A stretch of DNA of 64,000 bases from Bacillota bacterium (GTDB lineage Bacteria > Bacillota > Clostridia > DSM-8532): positions 62,001-126,000 of the forward strand of contig JAEZJF010000013.1 in the NCBI GenBank assembly GCA_023415825.1, given 5' to 3'. The position numbers and the translations under genes are program-made. The first letter of the stretch is position 1. Every line of letters begins with the position of its first letter. This document shows positions 27,793 to 36,653 of this stretch, in pieces. The notes under the pieces were generated by a model. The model was not told the origin of the DNA. It saw nothing but the letters and a program-made list of their open reading frames with translations, and made no database searches.

Positions 27793-28299
27793 ATGCCGGA
27801 GAATAATCTGATAGAAAACCTTATTAAGACGCTGCAATATGAGTATAAAACTTATCTTGATATATTAGAGATTGTGGAAAGAAAAACCGATTGTCTTATT
27901 AAAAACGACACGGCAGCTCTTATAAACATCACGGAAGAAGAGAAAACGTCAGCAGAGAGGACTACCCAGCTGAATCAGCTCAGAGAGAAGCTCCTGCTTG
28001 AGTTCTGTCAGGAAACAAACCTGGATTACAAGACCTTAACCATTGACGATATAAAGAAGCAGGTTAAGGAGCCCTATAAAAAGCCCCTGGACGATATTCA
28101 TACCAAGCTTAAGAGTGTAGTCGAAAAGCTGTCTTATCGTAACGGTATGAATCAAAAGCTTATTGAAAATGCCATTAATACCATTAATTTCAACATACAG
28201 CTTATTGCATCACCGCAGCCTGCAGTACCTCTTTATGGGCGCTCAGGCCAGGAGGTTTCCCATAATACTAAAAGAAGTATGCTGGATGTAAAATACTAG
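27793..28299 (+). CDS. flgN: FlgN-type flagellar export chaperone
   Basis: 168 residues, mainly long helices of the FlgN kind (LIENLIKTLQYEYKTYLDILEIVERK at the N-terminus, KLSYRNGMNQKLIENAINTINFNIQ near the C-terminus). FlgN binds and delivers the hook-junction proteins FlgK and FlgL. The gene ends 14 bases before flgK1. A bare -10-like GCCGATAA lies at 27746-27753 without a matching -35, so I do not call a promoter. Confidence 0.85.
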   Translation: MPENNLIENLIKTLQYEYKTYLDILEIVERKTDCLIKNDTAALINITEEEKTSAERTTQLNQLREKLLLEFCQETNLDYKTLTIDDIKKQVKEPYKKPLDDIHTKLKSVVEKLSYRNGMNQKLIENAINTINFNIQLIASPQPAVPLYGRSGQEVSHNTKRSMLDVKY

Positions 28300-28313
28300 G
28301 GAGGGGGGAAAGC

Positions 28314-30374
28314 ATGGCTATTGGTTTTGATACCGCTGTATCGGGATTGCTTGCCAATCAAAAGGCTCTTGAAGTGACAGGTCACAATGTGGCCAATCTT
28401 GGCACCGCCGGCTTTGCCAGGCAAAGTGCCATTATGGCCTCTGCCATGACACGCGGCTATGGCAACAACTGGTATGTGGAAATGGGTGTTGATATCCAAC
28501 AAATACGCCAGATAAGGCATTCCTTTAACGATAATATCTATCGCGCCGAAAGCAACAATCTGGGTTATTGGGAAAGCCGGATAAAGGCTGTCAATGACTT
28601 AGAGTCAATCTTAGGCGAACCCATAAAAAAAGGTTTTCAGACAGCTCTCAATAATTTCTGGGACTCATTTCAAGAGCTAAGCAAGGCGCCTGAAAGCCTA
28701 ACAGTACGTGCCTTGGTCAAGCAGCGCTCGGATACTCTGGTTAACCACCTTAATCAGGTAGGAAGCCAGATTAATAAGCTTCAATCAGATCTTAATGTAG
28801 AGATAAAAGCTCGTATTAATGAGGTTAATGACATAACCGAACAAATTGCCCAACTCAATATTAAAATCATGAGTGCCGAGGCGGCAGGAAATCTGCCCAA
28901 TGACTACTATGATCAACGTAATACCCTGGTTGATCGGCTTTCCAAGCTGGTCAAGGCTGAGACCTGGGAAACCCAAGAGGGGAGCATGGACATCGTAGTG
29001 GGGGGCTACTTTTTGGTGAGCAAGGGTAAGCAAACCAAGCTTGTAGCGGTACCCAATGATGATCTCTCCCACTTTTATACACCCAAGCTTCAGGATAGCA
29101 GCGGCGATATAACAATCAACGTCGGACAGGGTATTATTAAAGGTCTTTTGGAGGCTAGGGGTGAAGTAAACGGGGCAAAGGGAAGCTATGAAAATGGCAC
29201 ACCCAATACAACAGCGGATGTTACGCTGGCTGTGGATGTGTCTGCCAGCTCTGACCCAGATTATCTAGACAAGGTTAAAGCACAGGCCAAAGCCCTCATC
29301 GACGATTTGGTGAAAAGAGGACTTGATTATAACATAAGGCTTGTCACATATGGGGGATCGAATGCAGGCACAAAGGTTTATACCGGAAAGGATGTAGACG
29401 CCTTAAAAGCAGAAATTGACAATATTACGCTGGATGCTGACACAGGCAACGACTTTGGCAAGGTGGTGGACATAGTGAAAAATAATACCTATGCCGAAGA
29501 TGTGAACAAGTATCTTTTTGTATTTACAGATGAGAGTATTAATGGCGACAGCACCCCAACCCCGGCTCCAACCGCTGATCCCATTATTTTAGGCTATCTC
29601 ACTGCATTAAAGGACAAGGGCATTACCTTATCGGTAACAACGGATACCGTAGGGGAAACAGGGGAAAAAGGATGGGACTACCTGACCGGGAATACGGGCG
29701 GGAAGGTCTATGATAATACGGGGGCGATGACCGCCGATGAGTTGAAAGAACTTGGGGTGCAAGCTTCCGCGGATATCAACAGTGATGTTAACACAAAGAT
29801 GTCAACGATTCCTGATAATCTGAATATTATTTCCTCGGTGAGAAAGCAGCTTAACGCCCTGGTCAATATCATGGCCCGTGAAGTCAATTACCTGCATCAA
29901 TCGGGCATAACTCTCACAGGAAATGCCGGTGGGGACTTCTTCCAGGTTATGGAAAGCACACGCCCTATAGAATTGGGCAATATCAAGATCAATGATGACT
30001 TAAAGGATGTCAATAATATTGCCGCCTCTATCATTAATGCCAATGGTGATAACCGGATTGCCCTGGCCATTGCAAATCTGAGAAATGCCAATCTTATGAC
30101 CGGAAATAATAAGATTCTCAGCCTGGACACCTACTACCAGAATATTATTCTCGATGTAGGCAACAAGGGCTATGAAGCAGAAAGCATGGTGCAGAGCTAT
30201 AGGCAGCTGGTGGAGCAGGCTGATGGCTTGCGTCAGTCGGTTATGGGTGTTTCTTTAGATGAGGAAATGGCTAATATGATCAAGTATAAATACGCTTATA
30301 ATGCTAATTCAAAGGTTATCGATGTTGTGAATCAGATGATGGAAACCATCCTTTTTAGACTTGGCGCTCAATGA
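28314..30374 (+). CDS. flgK: Flagellar hook-associated protein FlgK with an inserted VWA-like domain (copy 1)
   Basis: 686 residues, longer than copy 2 (543). The N-terminal region (SGLLANQKALEVTGHNVANLGTAGFARQ) and the C-terminal region (VSLDEEMANMIKYKYAYNANSKVIDVVNQMMETIL) are standard FlgK parts that form the rod-like junction. In between, about residues 300-490, lies a segment that reads like a von Willebrand factor A domain: VTLAVDVSASSD has the DxSxS metal-site motif (Asp308), followed by alternating helices and strands such as NIRLVTYGGSNAG and KYLFVFTDES. This would project from the filament-hook junction and could bind surfaces. It is 14 bases after flgN. The VWA call is by eye. Confidence 0.9.
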   Translation: MAIGFDTAVSGLLANQKALEVTGHNVANLGTAGFARQSAIMASAMTRGYGNNWYVEMGVDIQQIRQIRHSFNDNIYRAESNNLGYWESRIKAVNDLESILGEPIKKGFQTALNNFWDSFQELSKAPESLTVRALVKQRSDTLVNHLNQVGSQINKLQSDLNVEIKARINEVNDITEQIAQLNIKIMSAEAAGNLPNDYYDQRNTLVDRLSKLVKAETWETQEGSMDIVVGGYFLVSKGKQTKLVAVPNDDLSHFYTPKLQDSSGDITINVGQGIIKGLLEARGEVNGAKGSYENGTPNTTADVTLAVDVSASSDPDYLDKVKAQAKALIDDLVKRGLDYNIRLVTYGGSNAGTKVYTGKDVDALKAEIDNITLDADTGNDFGKVVDIVKNNTYAEDVNKYLFVFTDESINGDSTPTPAPTADPIILGYLTALKDKGITLSVTTDTVGETGEKGWDYLTGNTGGKVYDNTGAMTADELKELGVQASADINSDVNTKMSTIPDNLNIISSVRKQLNALVNIMAREVNYLHQSGITLTGNAGGDFFQVMESTRPIELGNIKINDDLKDVNNIAASIINANGDNRIALAIANLRNANLMTGNNKILSLDTYYQNIILDVGNKGYEAESMVQSYRQLVEQADGLRQSVMGVSLDEEMANMIKYKYAYNANSKVIDVVNQMMETILFRLGAQ

Positions 30375-30436
30375 TTTCATCATTAGTGTACGTTGGGTGA
30401 CTAAAATAGCTATACGAAAGGCTCGGTGATTAAGAA

Positions 30437-32068
30437 ATGTTAATGGGAATTGAAATAGCAATGCGTGGTCTCTATGCCTCACAGCGAGGCATGGCCAATG
30501 TCAGTCATAATGTTGATAATACCAATACGCCGGGATATTCCAGGCAGGTCATCAATCAGGTGGCATCACGACCCTTGCTGATGGCTGGCAGTGCTGGCAT
30601 GCTGGGTATGGGTACTGATGTAATCAGTATTGATAGGGTCCGGGATACCTTCCTGGATGAAAAATATTGGAATGAATCTAAATATATGGGTGAGTGGAGT
30701 GTTAAATCCACTATTATAGAGGAAATGCAGGCTGTCTATAACGAGCCTAGCCAAAATGGTTATACCAAAATTATCAATGACTTTTACAGCGCTTTACAGA
30801 CTTTGTCCACCGACCCTTCCAGCGAGTCCACCCGCGCCTTGGTCATGGAAAAGGGTAAAACCGTTGCCAAATACTTTAACAGCGTAGCCAAGCATTTTGA
30901 CAATCTTCAGGAAGACCTTAACAATATGGTCAACGCCAAGGTTGAAGAAGTGAACCATCTGGCTGACCAAATCAAGGAATTGAATCTTCAGATTTACAAT
31001 TTTGAAGTGATAGGCAATAAAGCAAACGATCTGAGAGACAGGAGAGGCTATCTTGTGGACAAGCTTTCCAAGATCGTTAACTGTAATGCCTATGAAACTG
31101 AGACAGGATTAAAGCTTCCCAATGGCGAGCCTGAGAAGCGCTTTACCATAACCATCAGCGGCAAAGCCCTGGTAGACCATGGAAATGTTGTTCATATTAA
31201 ATGTGAAAGCAGAAAAACCAATCTCAATAGTGAGGATATCGATAATCTCTATCAAATATCCTGGGAGGATGGAAATAAATTAAATGTCAAATCCGGTGAG
31301 CTCAGGGGTTATCTGGATATGCGGGACGGTAACGACGGCCTGAACGGCTCTCCCGAGGCCAAAGGCATCCCCTATTATATGAGAAAAATGAACGAGTTTG
31401 TTCAGACCTTTGCCATGTCTTTTAATGAGGGCATCATGGACAGCGATGGAGATGGGGACTTGGATAAGACCAATGGCCATGTTGACGGGTATACACTCAA
31501 TGGGACTTCTAAATCAGATTTACGGTTTTTCACCATGTTAGGCAGTGACGGGAAGCCCATGAAAAGCGCGGATTTTAAAACACTGTTGTTGGAATATGCA
31601 GATAAAATGGGAGTGCCTGCCACAGCTCCTTTGGAAGAAAGAATGAACGCAGGCTACAAATGTATTAATGCCAGAAACTTCTCCATCGGTTTTGATATTG
31701 AGAATGATCCCACCAACAATATCGCTGCTTCTGATACTGCAGAACAGGTCGGTAATAATGGAAATCTTACCCTTCTTATGAAAATGCGGCATAATGCCTA
31801 CATGTTTAGAGAAGGCACTCCCGAGGATTTCATCAAGACCGTGATTTCTTCCCTGGGTGTTGACGGTCAGCAGTACGAGCAGTACATGGAAGTTCAGGAA
31901 GGGATTATTAATCAGATTGAAAACCGGCGCCAGTCGGTATCCGGGGTTTCATTGAATGAGGAAATGACCAATCTCGTCAAATATCAGCAAATATACGGGG
32001 CATCTGCCAAAATGGTTCAAACCTTCGGCGAGGTTCTTGATATCCTCGTCAATCGTTTAGGGATTTAG
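30437..32068 (+). CDS. flgK: Flagellar hook-associated protein FlgK (copy 2)
   Basis: 543 residues. The N-terminus MGIEIAMRGLYASQRGMANVSHNVDNTNTPGYSRQ and the C-terminus VSGVSLNEEMTNLVKYQQIYGASAKMVQTFGEVLDILVNRLGI are the conserved FlgK rod domains. It forms the first layer of the hook-filament junction. It has no VWA insert. The start at 30437 has only a weak site upstream; ATG 30443 is an alternative. It lies 62 bases after copy 1 and 16 before flgL. Two FlgK paralogues side by side would give a mixed junction or alternatives. Confidence 0.94.
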   Translation: MLMGIEIAMRGLYASQRGMANVSHNVDNTNTPGYSRQVINQVASRPLLMAGSAGMLGMGTDVISIDRVRDTFLDEKYWNESKYMGEWSVKSTIIEEMQAVYNEPSQNGYTKIINDFYSALQTLSTDPSSESTRALVMEKGKTVAKYFNSVAKHFDNLQEDLNNMVNAKVEEVNHLADQIKELNLQIYNFEVIGNKANDLRDRRGYLVDKLSKIVNCNAYETETGLKLPNGEPEKRFTITISGKALVDHGNVVHIKCESRKTNLNSEDIDNLYQISWEDGNKLNVKSGELRGYLDMRDGNDGLNGSPEAKGIPYYMRKMNEFVQTFAMSFNEGIMDSDGDGDLDKTNGHVDGYTLNGTSKSDLRFFTMLGSDGKPMKSADFKTLLLEYADKMGVPATAPLEERMNAGYKCINARNFSIGFDIENDPTNNIAASDTAEQVGNNGNLTLLMKMRHNAYMFREGTPEDFIKTVISSLGVDGQQYEQYMEVQEGIINQIENRRQSVSGVSLNEEMTNLVKYQQIYGASAKMVQTFGEVLDILVNRLGI

Positions 32069-32084
32069 TTAGGAGTGTGAAAGC

Positions 32085-33035
32085 ATGAGAATCACAAATA
32101 ATATGCTCATCAGCAATATGATGCTGAGCCTTTCAAACAATTTAAGCAGAACTCAGAAATATCAGAACCAATTGGCTACAGGCAAGAAGATCAGCCTGCC
32201 TTCGGATGACCCTATTGTGGCCTCCAAGTCCTTGAAGCTTCGCACCGATGTGGCTGAAATCCAACAGTATAAGCGCAATACGGACGACGCCACCGCTTGG
32301 ATGGATATTACCGAGTCCACTATGAAGCAGATTACCGAGGTGGTGCACCGTATGAGGTATCTTACAGGGGACGCCGCAAACGGCACCAAAACGCCGGATG
32401 ATTTGCTGAAAATCTCCGAGGAGGCCAAACAGCTCAGAAATCAGCTCATCAAATTGGGCAATAGCACCTACGCGGGACGCTACATTTTCTCCGGATACAA
32501 AACCGACAAGCCTCTTTTGGATGAGGTTGGAAATTTTAACATCGATATAAGCAATGCTGAACAGATTAACTTTGAGGTCGGTATCGGTGATGATATCAAT
32601 ATCAATGTCCCGGGAAGCGATCTTTTTAACGGGGGAATGAGTGCAGCTAAAGGAGATCCTGCAGCTACACCTCCGGTAGATCCTACTAAAAGCAGTTTTA
32701 TCAAAACATTCGACGATATCATAGCTGCTATGGAGAGCACTGATCCCGCCGTACGAGCAAAATTATCCGATTCACTGTTAGGTGATATTGACGTCCAAAT
32801 GAACAATCTCTTAAGGGTCCGGGCAGGCCTGGGCGCGCGTATGAACCGTGTTGAGCTGACCGCTGAACGCTTGGAAGATGATAATGTGAATTACACTAAG
32901 CTCATGAGCAAAAATGAAGATGTGGATATGGCCGAGGCTATTATGAACCTTATGAATGAGCAGAATGTGTACAATGCGTCCTTGTCAACAGGAGCAAAGG
33001 TTATTCAGCCTTCTTTGGTCGATTTCTTGAAATAA
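32085..33035 (+). CDS. flgL: Flagellar hook-associated protein FlgL (HAP3)
   Basis: 316 residues. The flagellin-like N-terminus MRITNNMLISNMMLSLSNNLSRTQKYQNQLATGKKISLPSDDP and C-terminus (NEDVDMAEAIMNLMNEQNVYNASLSTGAKVI) with a short central domain are typical of FlgL, which caps FlgK and starts the filament. It lies 16 bases after flgK2 and shares the operon. Confidence 0.95.
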   Translation: MRITNNMLISNMMLSLSNNLSRTQKYQNQLATGKKISLPSDDPIVASKSLKLRTDVAEIQQYKRNTDDATAWMDITESTMKQITEVVHRMRYLTGDAANGTKTPDDLLKISEEAKQLRNQLIKLGNSTYAGRYIFSGYKTDKPLLDEVGNFNIDISNAEQINFEVGIGDDININVPGSDLFNGGMSAAKGDPAATPPVDPTKSSFIKTFDDIIAAMESTDPAVRAKLSDSLLGDIDVQMNNLLRVRAGLGARMNRVELTAERLEDDNVNYTKLMSKNEDVDMAEAIMNLMNEQNVYNASLSTGAKVIQPSLVDFLK

Positions 33036-33068
33036 AAATCATATAAACTGTTTTGGAGGGTTATTACG

Positions 33069-33506
33069 ATGCAATTGGAAACAGCCCATTCAGGGGTTAT
33101 CGAGATTGATGCAGCCGAATGTATTGATTTTCCCGAGGGAATTCCGGGCTTTGAGCACTGTAAGAAATTTGTGCTTTTAGGGCACGATAGCAATGAGCAC
33201 CCCTTCTTCTGGCTCCAAAGCGTTGATCAGCCCGAATACTGTTTTATTGTCACCGATCCGTTTATCATTTATAATGGTTATGGAGTGGACATTGACGATG
33301 AAGATGTCAATCTGCTCCAGATAACGAATGCCGATACCGTTCTGACTATCGCCGTGGTGGTTGTTCCCGAAAATATCAAGGATGCTCGGATAAACCTTAA
33401 GGCTCCCATCCTCATCAATACGGAGAAAAAGCTGGGTAAGCAGGTTATTCAAAAAAATGATAATCTCCCCATTCGTTATAATCTATATCAGAATCAAAAT
33501 GACTGA
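33069..33506 (+). CDS. fliW: Flagellar assembly factor FliW
   Basis: 145 residues. FPEGIPGFEHCKKFVLL and WLQSVDQPEYCFIVTDPF are family hallmarks. FliW binds flagellin and, when free, binds and inactivates CsrA, so it couples flagellin secretion to flagellin translation. TTTTGGAGGG precedes the ATG. The next gene is csrA, and flagellin leaders in this window carry sites expected for CsrA. Confidence 0.95.
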   Translation: MQLETAHSGVIEIDAAECIDFPEGIPGFEHCKKFVLLGHDSNEHPFFWLQSVDQPEYCFIVTDPFIIYNGYGVDIDDEDVNLLQITNADTVLTIAVVVVPENIKDARINLKAPILINTEKKLGKQVIQKNDNLPIRYNLYQNQND

Positions 33507-33529
33507 GGGGAATTTAAGGAGAGGATACC

Positions 33530-33769
33530 ATGCTCGTGCTGACAAGAAAGAAAGGCCAGGCTCTGATGATCGGACATGATATCGAGCTTTCCATCATCGA
33601 TATACAGGGGGATCAGGTGCGAATAGGCATAAATGCACCTAAGAATGTAACCATCCATCGCAAGGAAATCTATGCGGAGATTATTAAAGAGAATCAATCC
33701 GCATTAGCCGGTAAAAATACGGATCTTGCCATGTTGAATCAGAAGCTTGTGAAAAATGAAGAAGAATAA
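33530..33769 (+). CDS. csrA: Translational regulator CsrA
   Basis: 79 residues. MLVLTRKKGQALMIG at the N-terminus and VRIGINAPKNVTIHRKEIY are diagnostic. CsrA dimers bind GGA motifs in RNA leaders and block ribosome access, classically at flagellin mRNA in Bacillus. It is the last gene of the late flagellar operon and is followed directly by a terminator. Confidence 0.96.
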   Translation: MLVLTRKKGQALMIGHDIELSIIDIQGDQVRIGINAPKNVTIHRKEIYAEIIKENQSALAGKNTDLAMLNQKLVKNEEE

Positions 33770-33786
33770 AATGTTGTGTGAATAGG

Positions 33787-33825
33787 GATGCCATGTGGTG
33801 AAAGCCGCATGGCATCAACTTTTTT
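33787..33825 (+). terminator. Terminator of the late flagellar operon
   Basis: GATGCCATGTGG (33787-33798) pairs with CCGCATGGCATC (33805-33816) over 12 bp, followed by AAC and TTTTTT. Confidence 0.9.
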
Positions 33826-33831
33826 AATCGT

Positions 33832-33858
33832 TAAACTATCCTCGATTTCAGCCGATAA
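33832..33858 (+). promoter_or_regulatory. Sigma-D (sigma-28) promoter of the glycan operon
   Basis: TAAA (33832-33835), exactly 15 bp, GCCGATAA (33851-33858): it matches the consensus except for the last base. It starts 7 bases after the T run of the csrA terminator and lies about 90 bases before rfbG, so the glycan genes are an independent late-flagellar transcription unit. Confidence 0.85.
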
Positions 33859-33949
33859 ACATTTATGAGCGGGAACAATAATTCGCCGAAAGGGCATCAC
33901 TCGTTAAGTTATAATGAAACCATTCTGTATGCTTGGGTGGAGAAGTAAT

Positions 33950-35029
33950 ATGCCTTTATTCGATTTCTATAAAGAAAAACGCGTCCTCGTTACCGGGCAC
34001 ACGGGCTTTAAGGGTTCTTGGTTATGCCTGATGCTCCATGCGTTTGGGGCGAAAACGTTAGGTTATGCCCTTGAACCTCCTAATGTACCGAACCTCTTTT
34101 CACTATGCGAGCTTGACAGGAGCATGAAGTCCGTGACCGGTGATATAAGGGATCGAGACAGGCTGCAAGAGCTTTTTAACGCATTTTCTCCCGAGATTGT
34201 CATACATATGGCGGCGCAGCCAATAGTCAGAGCATCCTACAAAAAACCCGCATACACATACGAAGTGAACGTAATGGGCACCGTGAATGTGCTGGAGTGC
34301 GTGAGAAATACCAGGAGTGTTCGTTCCGTCCTTAATGTCACAACAGACAAAGTATACAAGAATCGGGAGTGGGAGTGGGGTTATCGGGAAACCGATCCTC
34401 TTGATGGGTATGATCCGTACTCCAATTCAAAATCGTGTTCAGAGCTTGTTACACATAGCTATAAAAATTCGTTCTTTACCGACGGCAGGGTCGCCGTCTC
34501 CACTGCGAGAGCCGGGAATGTGATCGGAGGCGGAGATTTCGCTGCAGATAGAATTATTCCGGACTGTGTTCGTGCGGCATTGTCGGGGGAAAAAATGATG
34601 ATACGTAATCCGCATTCCGTGCGTCCGTATCAGCATGTTTTGGAGCCTTTATCAGCATACCTGCTTATAGCACAGCGGCAGTATGAGGACGCAAAATACG
34701 CGGACTGGTACAATGTAGGTCCGGGTGAAAGCAGTTGCGTGAGTACCGGAGAATTGGTGGAGCTTTTCGGTAAGGCATGGGGCAACGGTTTTGAGGCTGT
34801 GATTCACCGGGATGTTGGTCCCCATGAGGCAAGTTTTCTGCGCCTTGACTGTTCGAGAATAAAAAGCAGGCTTGGTTGGAAGCCGGTTTGGAACATTGCA
34901 AGGGCTATTGAAAAGACTGTGGAATGGACAAAAGAATACGCGAATGGCGGGGATGTAGCAGAGATTATGCGGAAGCAGATAAAGGAGTACAAAACAGCTA
35001 CTCATAATATCGGTGTTGAACTAAAATGA
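33950..35029 (+). CDS. rfbG: CDP-glucose 4,6-dehydratase
   Basis: 359 residues, short-chain dehydrogenase fold. RVLVTGHTGFKGSWLCLML is the NAD-binding motif with the GHTGFKG variant typical of CDP-glucose 4,6-dehydratase; HMAAQPIVRASYKKP and VLNVTTDKVYKNREW are also family-specific, and YSNSKS supplies the catalytic Tyr-Lys. It converts CDP-D-glucose to CDP-4-keto-6-deoxy-D-glucose. The start at 33950 is chosen for GGTGGAGAAG upstream; the ATG at 33914 lies in the leader. RfbF, encoded at 43398-44177 on the other strand, supplies its substrate. Confidence 0.92.
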   Translation: MPLFDFYKEKRVLVTGHTGFKGSWLCLMLHAFGAKTLGYALEPPNVPNLFSLCELDRSMKSVTGDIRDRDRLQELFNAFSPEIVIHMAAQPIVRASYKKPAYTYEVNVMGTVNVLECVRNTRSVRSVLNVTTDKVYKNREWEWGYRETDPLDGYDPYSNSKSCSELVTHSYKNSFFTDGRVAVSTARAGNVIGGGDFAADRIIPDCVRAALSGEKMMIRNPHSVRPYQHVLEPLSAYLLIAQRQYEDAKYADWYNVGPGESSCVSTGELVELFGKAWGNGFEAVIHRDVGPHEASFLRLDCSRIKSRLGWKPVWNIARAIEKTVEWTKEYANGGDVAEIMRKQIKEYKTATHNIGVELK

Positions 35030-35085
35030 ATAAGGCACTTGTTACCGGTGCTACCGGTTTTATTGGCGCATTTTACGGGTGGTGA
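35026..35085 (+). pseudogene. Remnant of an SDR (epimerase/dehydratase) gene
   Basis: ATG 35026 overlaps the rfbG stop as ATGA and opens a frame of 19 codons that reads MNKALVTGATGFIGAFYGW and stops at 35083. The first 14 residues are a textbook NAD-binding start of an SDR nucleotide-sugar enzyme, after which homology ends abruptly. This looks like a deletion scar. Its stop codon is part of the ribosome-binding site (GGTGGTGA, 35078-35085) of the next gene. Confidence 0.7.
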
Positions 35086-35092
35086 CCCAAAA

Positions 35093-36649
35093 ATGTTTCG
35101 CCAAATTGAAGAGTTTTCGGAGGGGAAAGCAATGGGCTTTGAAGTTGAGCCGATTATAATAAACACCGACCATCTTAGCGTGGCTACACCCACGAATGAG
35201 CTATGGGAAAACCGTTCCGCTGCATATTCGATGTATGATGCGCCGGAGATACCCAAATGCTCCATTATGGTACAGGGCTATAATCGTCTGCACAAGACGA
35301 GATACTGTGTAGAGTGCATCTTAAAATACACGCAGGACGTGGACTACGAGCTTATTTTGGTTGACAACGGCTCCAATGACGGCACCTACGAGTTTTTTCA
35401 ATCGGTTCCTTATGAAAAAAAACAAATTATCCGTGTGACGAAAAATATCGGGGCCGGATATCCCTTGCATCACGTTAAAAGGATTTTTCGCGGAAAGTAT
35501 TTTGTATCGATCTCAAATGATATTTATGTAACGAAAAATTGGCTTTCCAACCTTCTGAAATGCTATGAATCCGACACTAAAATCGGGTATGCTATGCCGG
35601 TATCATCCAATGTTTCAAACTTTCAGCAGGTAGATTTTGATTATAAGAACTTCGATGAAATGCAGAAAAAGGCGGCCGCATTCAATATCAGCAATCCCCT
35701 TAAATGGGAGGAGCGTATGCGGTTAATCAGTATGATTTGTGTTTGGTCAAGACAGGTTATAGATATTGTCGGCTGGTTTGACGGCGCTTTTGTTCATGAC
35801 TTCGGAGAGGATGATATGGCGGCAAGACTGCGTCGTGCCGGATATAAGATGATGCTCTGCCGCGACACCTGGATTTGCCATGACCATGATTTTCGCAACA
35901 TGGAGGATAAGGACCCGGCGGCTTTTGCGGCCAGTCTTGAGAGCGGACGTGCAACCTATCGGGAAAAGTACCATGGCATCGACGCCTGGGAGGATATAAG
36001 CAATTTTGAGATGACACTGCTTTCACCATTGGATACCATCCGTCGGCCGGGCACCGCACTGCGAAGCCTCGTAGTTGATGGGCGCTGCGGTACGCCGGTG
36101 CTGGAAATCCGCAACCGCTTAAAAAGGCGGGGGGCTGCGCAGATAGATAGCTTTGCCTTCACAACGCAGGCAAAATACTATCCGGATTTACAGACAGTTG
36201 CCCATCAGGTGAACTGTGACAGAATAGACTTTATCCAGTCGCACTACAGCAATGGGAGCTTTCATGTTGTTGCGCTGTGCGAGCCGGTGAATACGTATCC
36301 CACTCCCATTACCCTCCTGCAAAGGCTTTATGATTTTCTTGTTCCCGGTGGTCTTTTACTCTTTAAGCTTCGGAATACCGATGATTTCAACGCCCTCTTG
36401 CGGGCGGCAAATATGGGAGGATCCTCTGACGGAGACCTGCCCTCGATTCTACCATCTGCCGAAGTGCAGGCATGCTTAAAGCTCTTCGGTGGGAAGGACA
36501 TCTCCATTACATCGGAGCAATTCGATTTGAGCTCTGAGGATCGAAATACACTCTTGAATATGCTGCGCACCCTAAAACCCGCAGCAACGCAAAACGATTT
36601 AAACATGCTTGTTACACAGAATTTTGTGTTTCAAGTAACAAAGGGGTGA
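35093..36649 (+). CDS. GT2 glycosyltransferase fused to a methyltransferase-like domain
   Basis: 518 residues. The N-terminal half is a family 2 glycosyltransferase: CSIMVQGYNRLHKTRYCVECIL, ELILVDNGSNDGTYEFF and the DxD-like VSISNDIYVTKNWL region. The C-terminal ~170 residues (from about VVDGRCGTPVLEIRNRL) resemble a degenerate class I SAM methyltransferase with LYDFLVPGGLLLFKLRN. The start at 35093 has GGTGGTGA 7 bases upstream and keeps the conserved-looking FRQIEEFSEGKA stretch; ATG 35132, with GGAGGGG, is a strong alternative. It likely adds a sugar to flagellin or to the growing glycan. Acceptor unknown. Confidence 0.85.
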   Translation: MFRQIEEFSEGKAMGFEVEPIIINTDHLSVATPTNELWENRSAAYSMYDAPEIPKCSIMVQGYNRLHKTRYCVECILKYTQDVDYELILVDNGSNDGTYEFFQSVPYEKKQIIRVTKNIGAGYPLHHVKRIFRGKYFVSISNDIYVTKNWLSNLLKCYESDTKIGYAMPVSSNVSNFQQVDFDYKNFDEMQKKAAAFNISNPLKWEERMRLISMICVWSRQVIDIVGWFDGAFVHDFGEDDMAARLRRAGYKMMLCRDTWICHDHDFRNMEDKDPAAFAASLESGRATYREKYHGIDAWEDISNFEMTLLSPLDTIRRPGTALRSLVVDGRCGTPVLEIRNRLKRRGAAQIDSFAFTTQAKYYPDLQTVAHQVNCDRIDFIQSHYSNGSFHVVALCEPVNTYPTPITLLQRLYDFLVPGGLLLFKLRNTDDFNALLRAANMGGSSDGDLPSILPSAEVQACLKLFGGKDISITSEQFDLSSEDRNTLLNMLRTLKPAATQNDLNMLVTQNFVFQVTKG

Positions 36650-36653
36650 AGAT

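Noticed and set aside
35039..35131. Start of the glycosyltransferase at 35039
   Set aside because: That frame start lies in the SDR remnant; starts at 35093 or 35132 have good ribosome sites.
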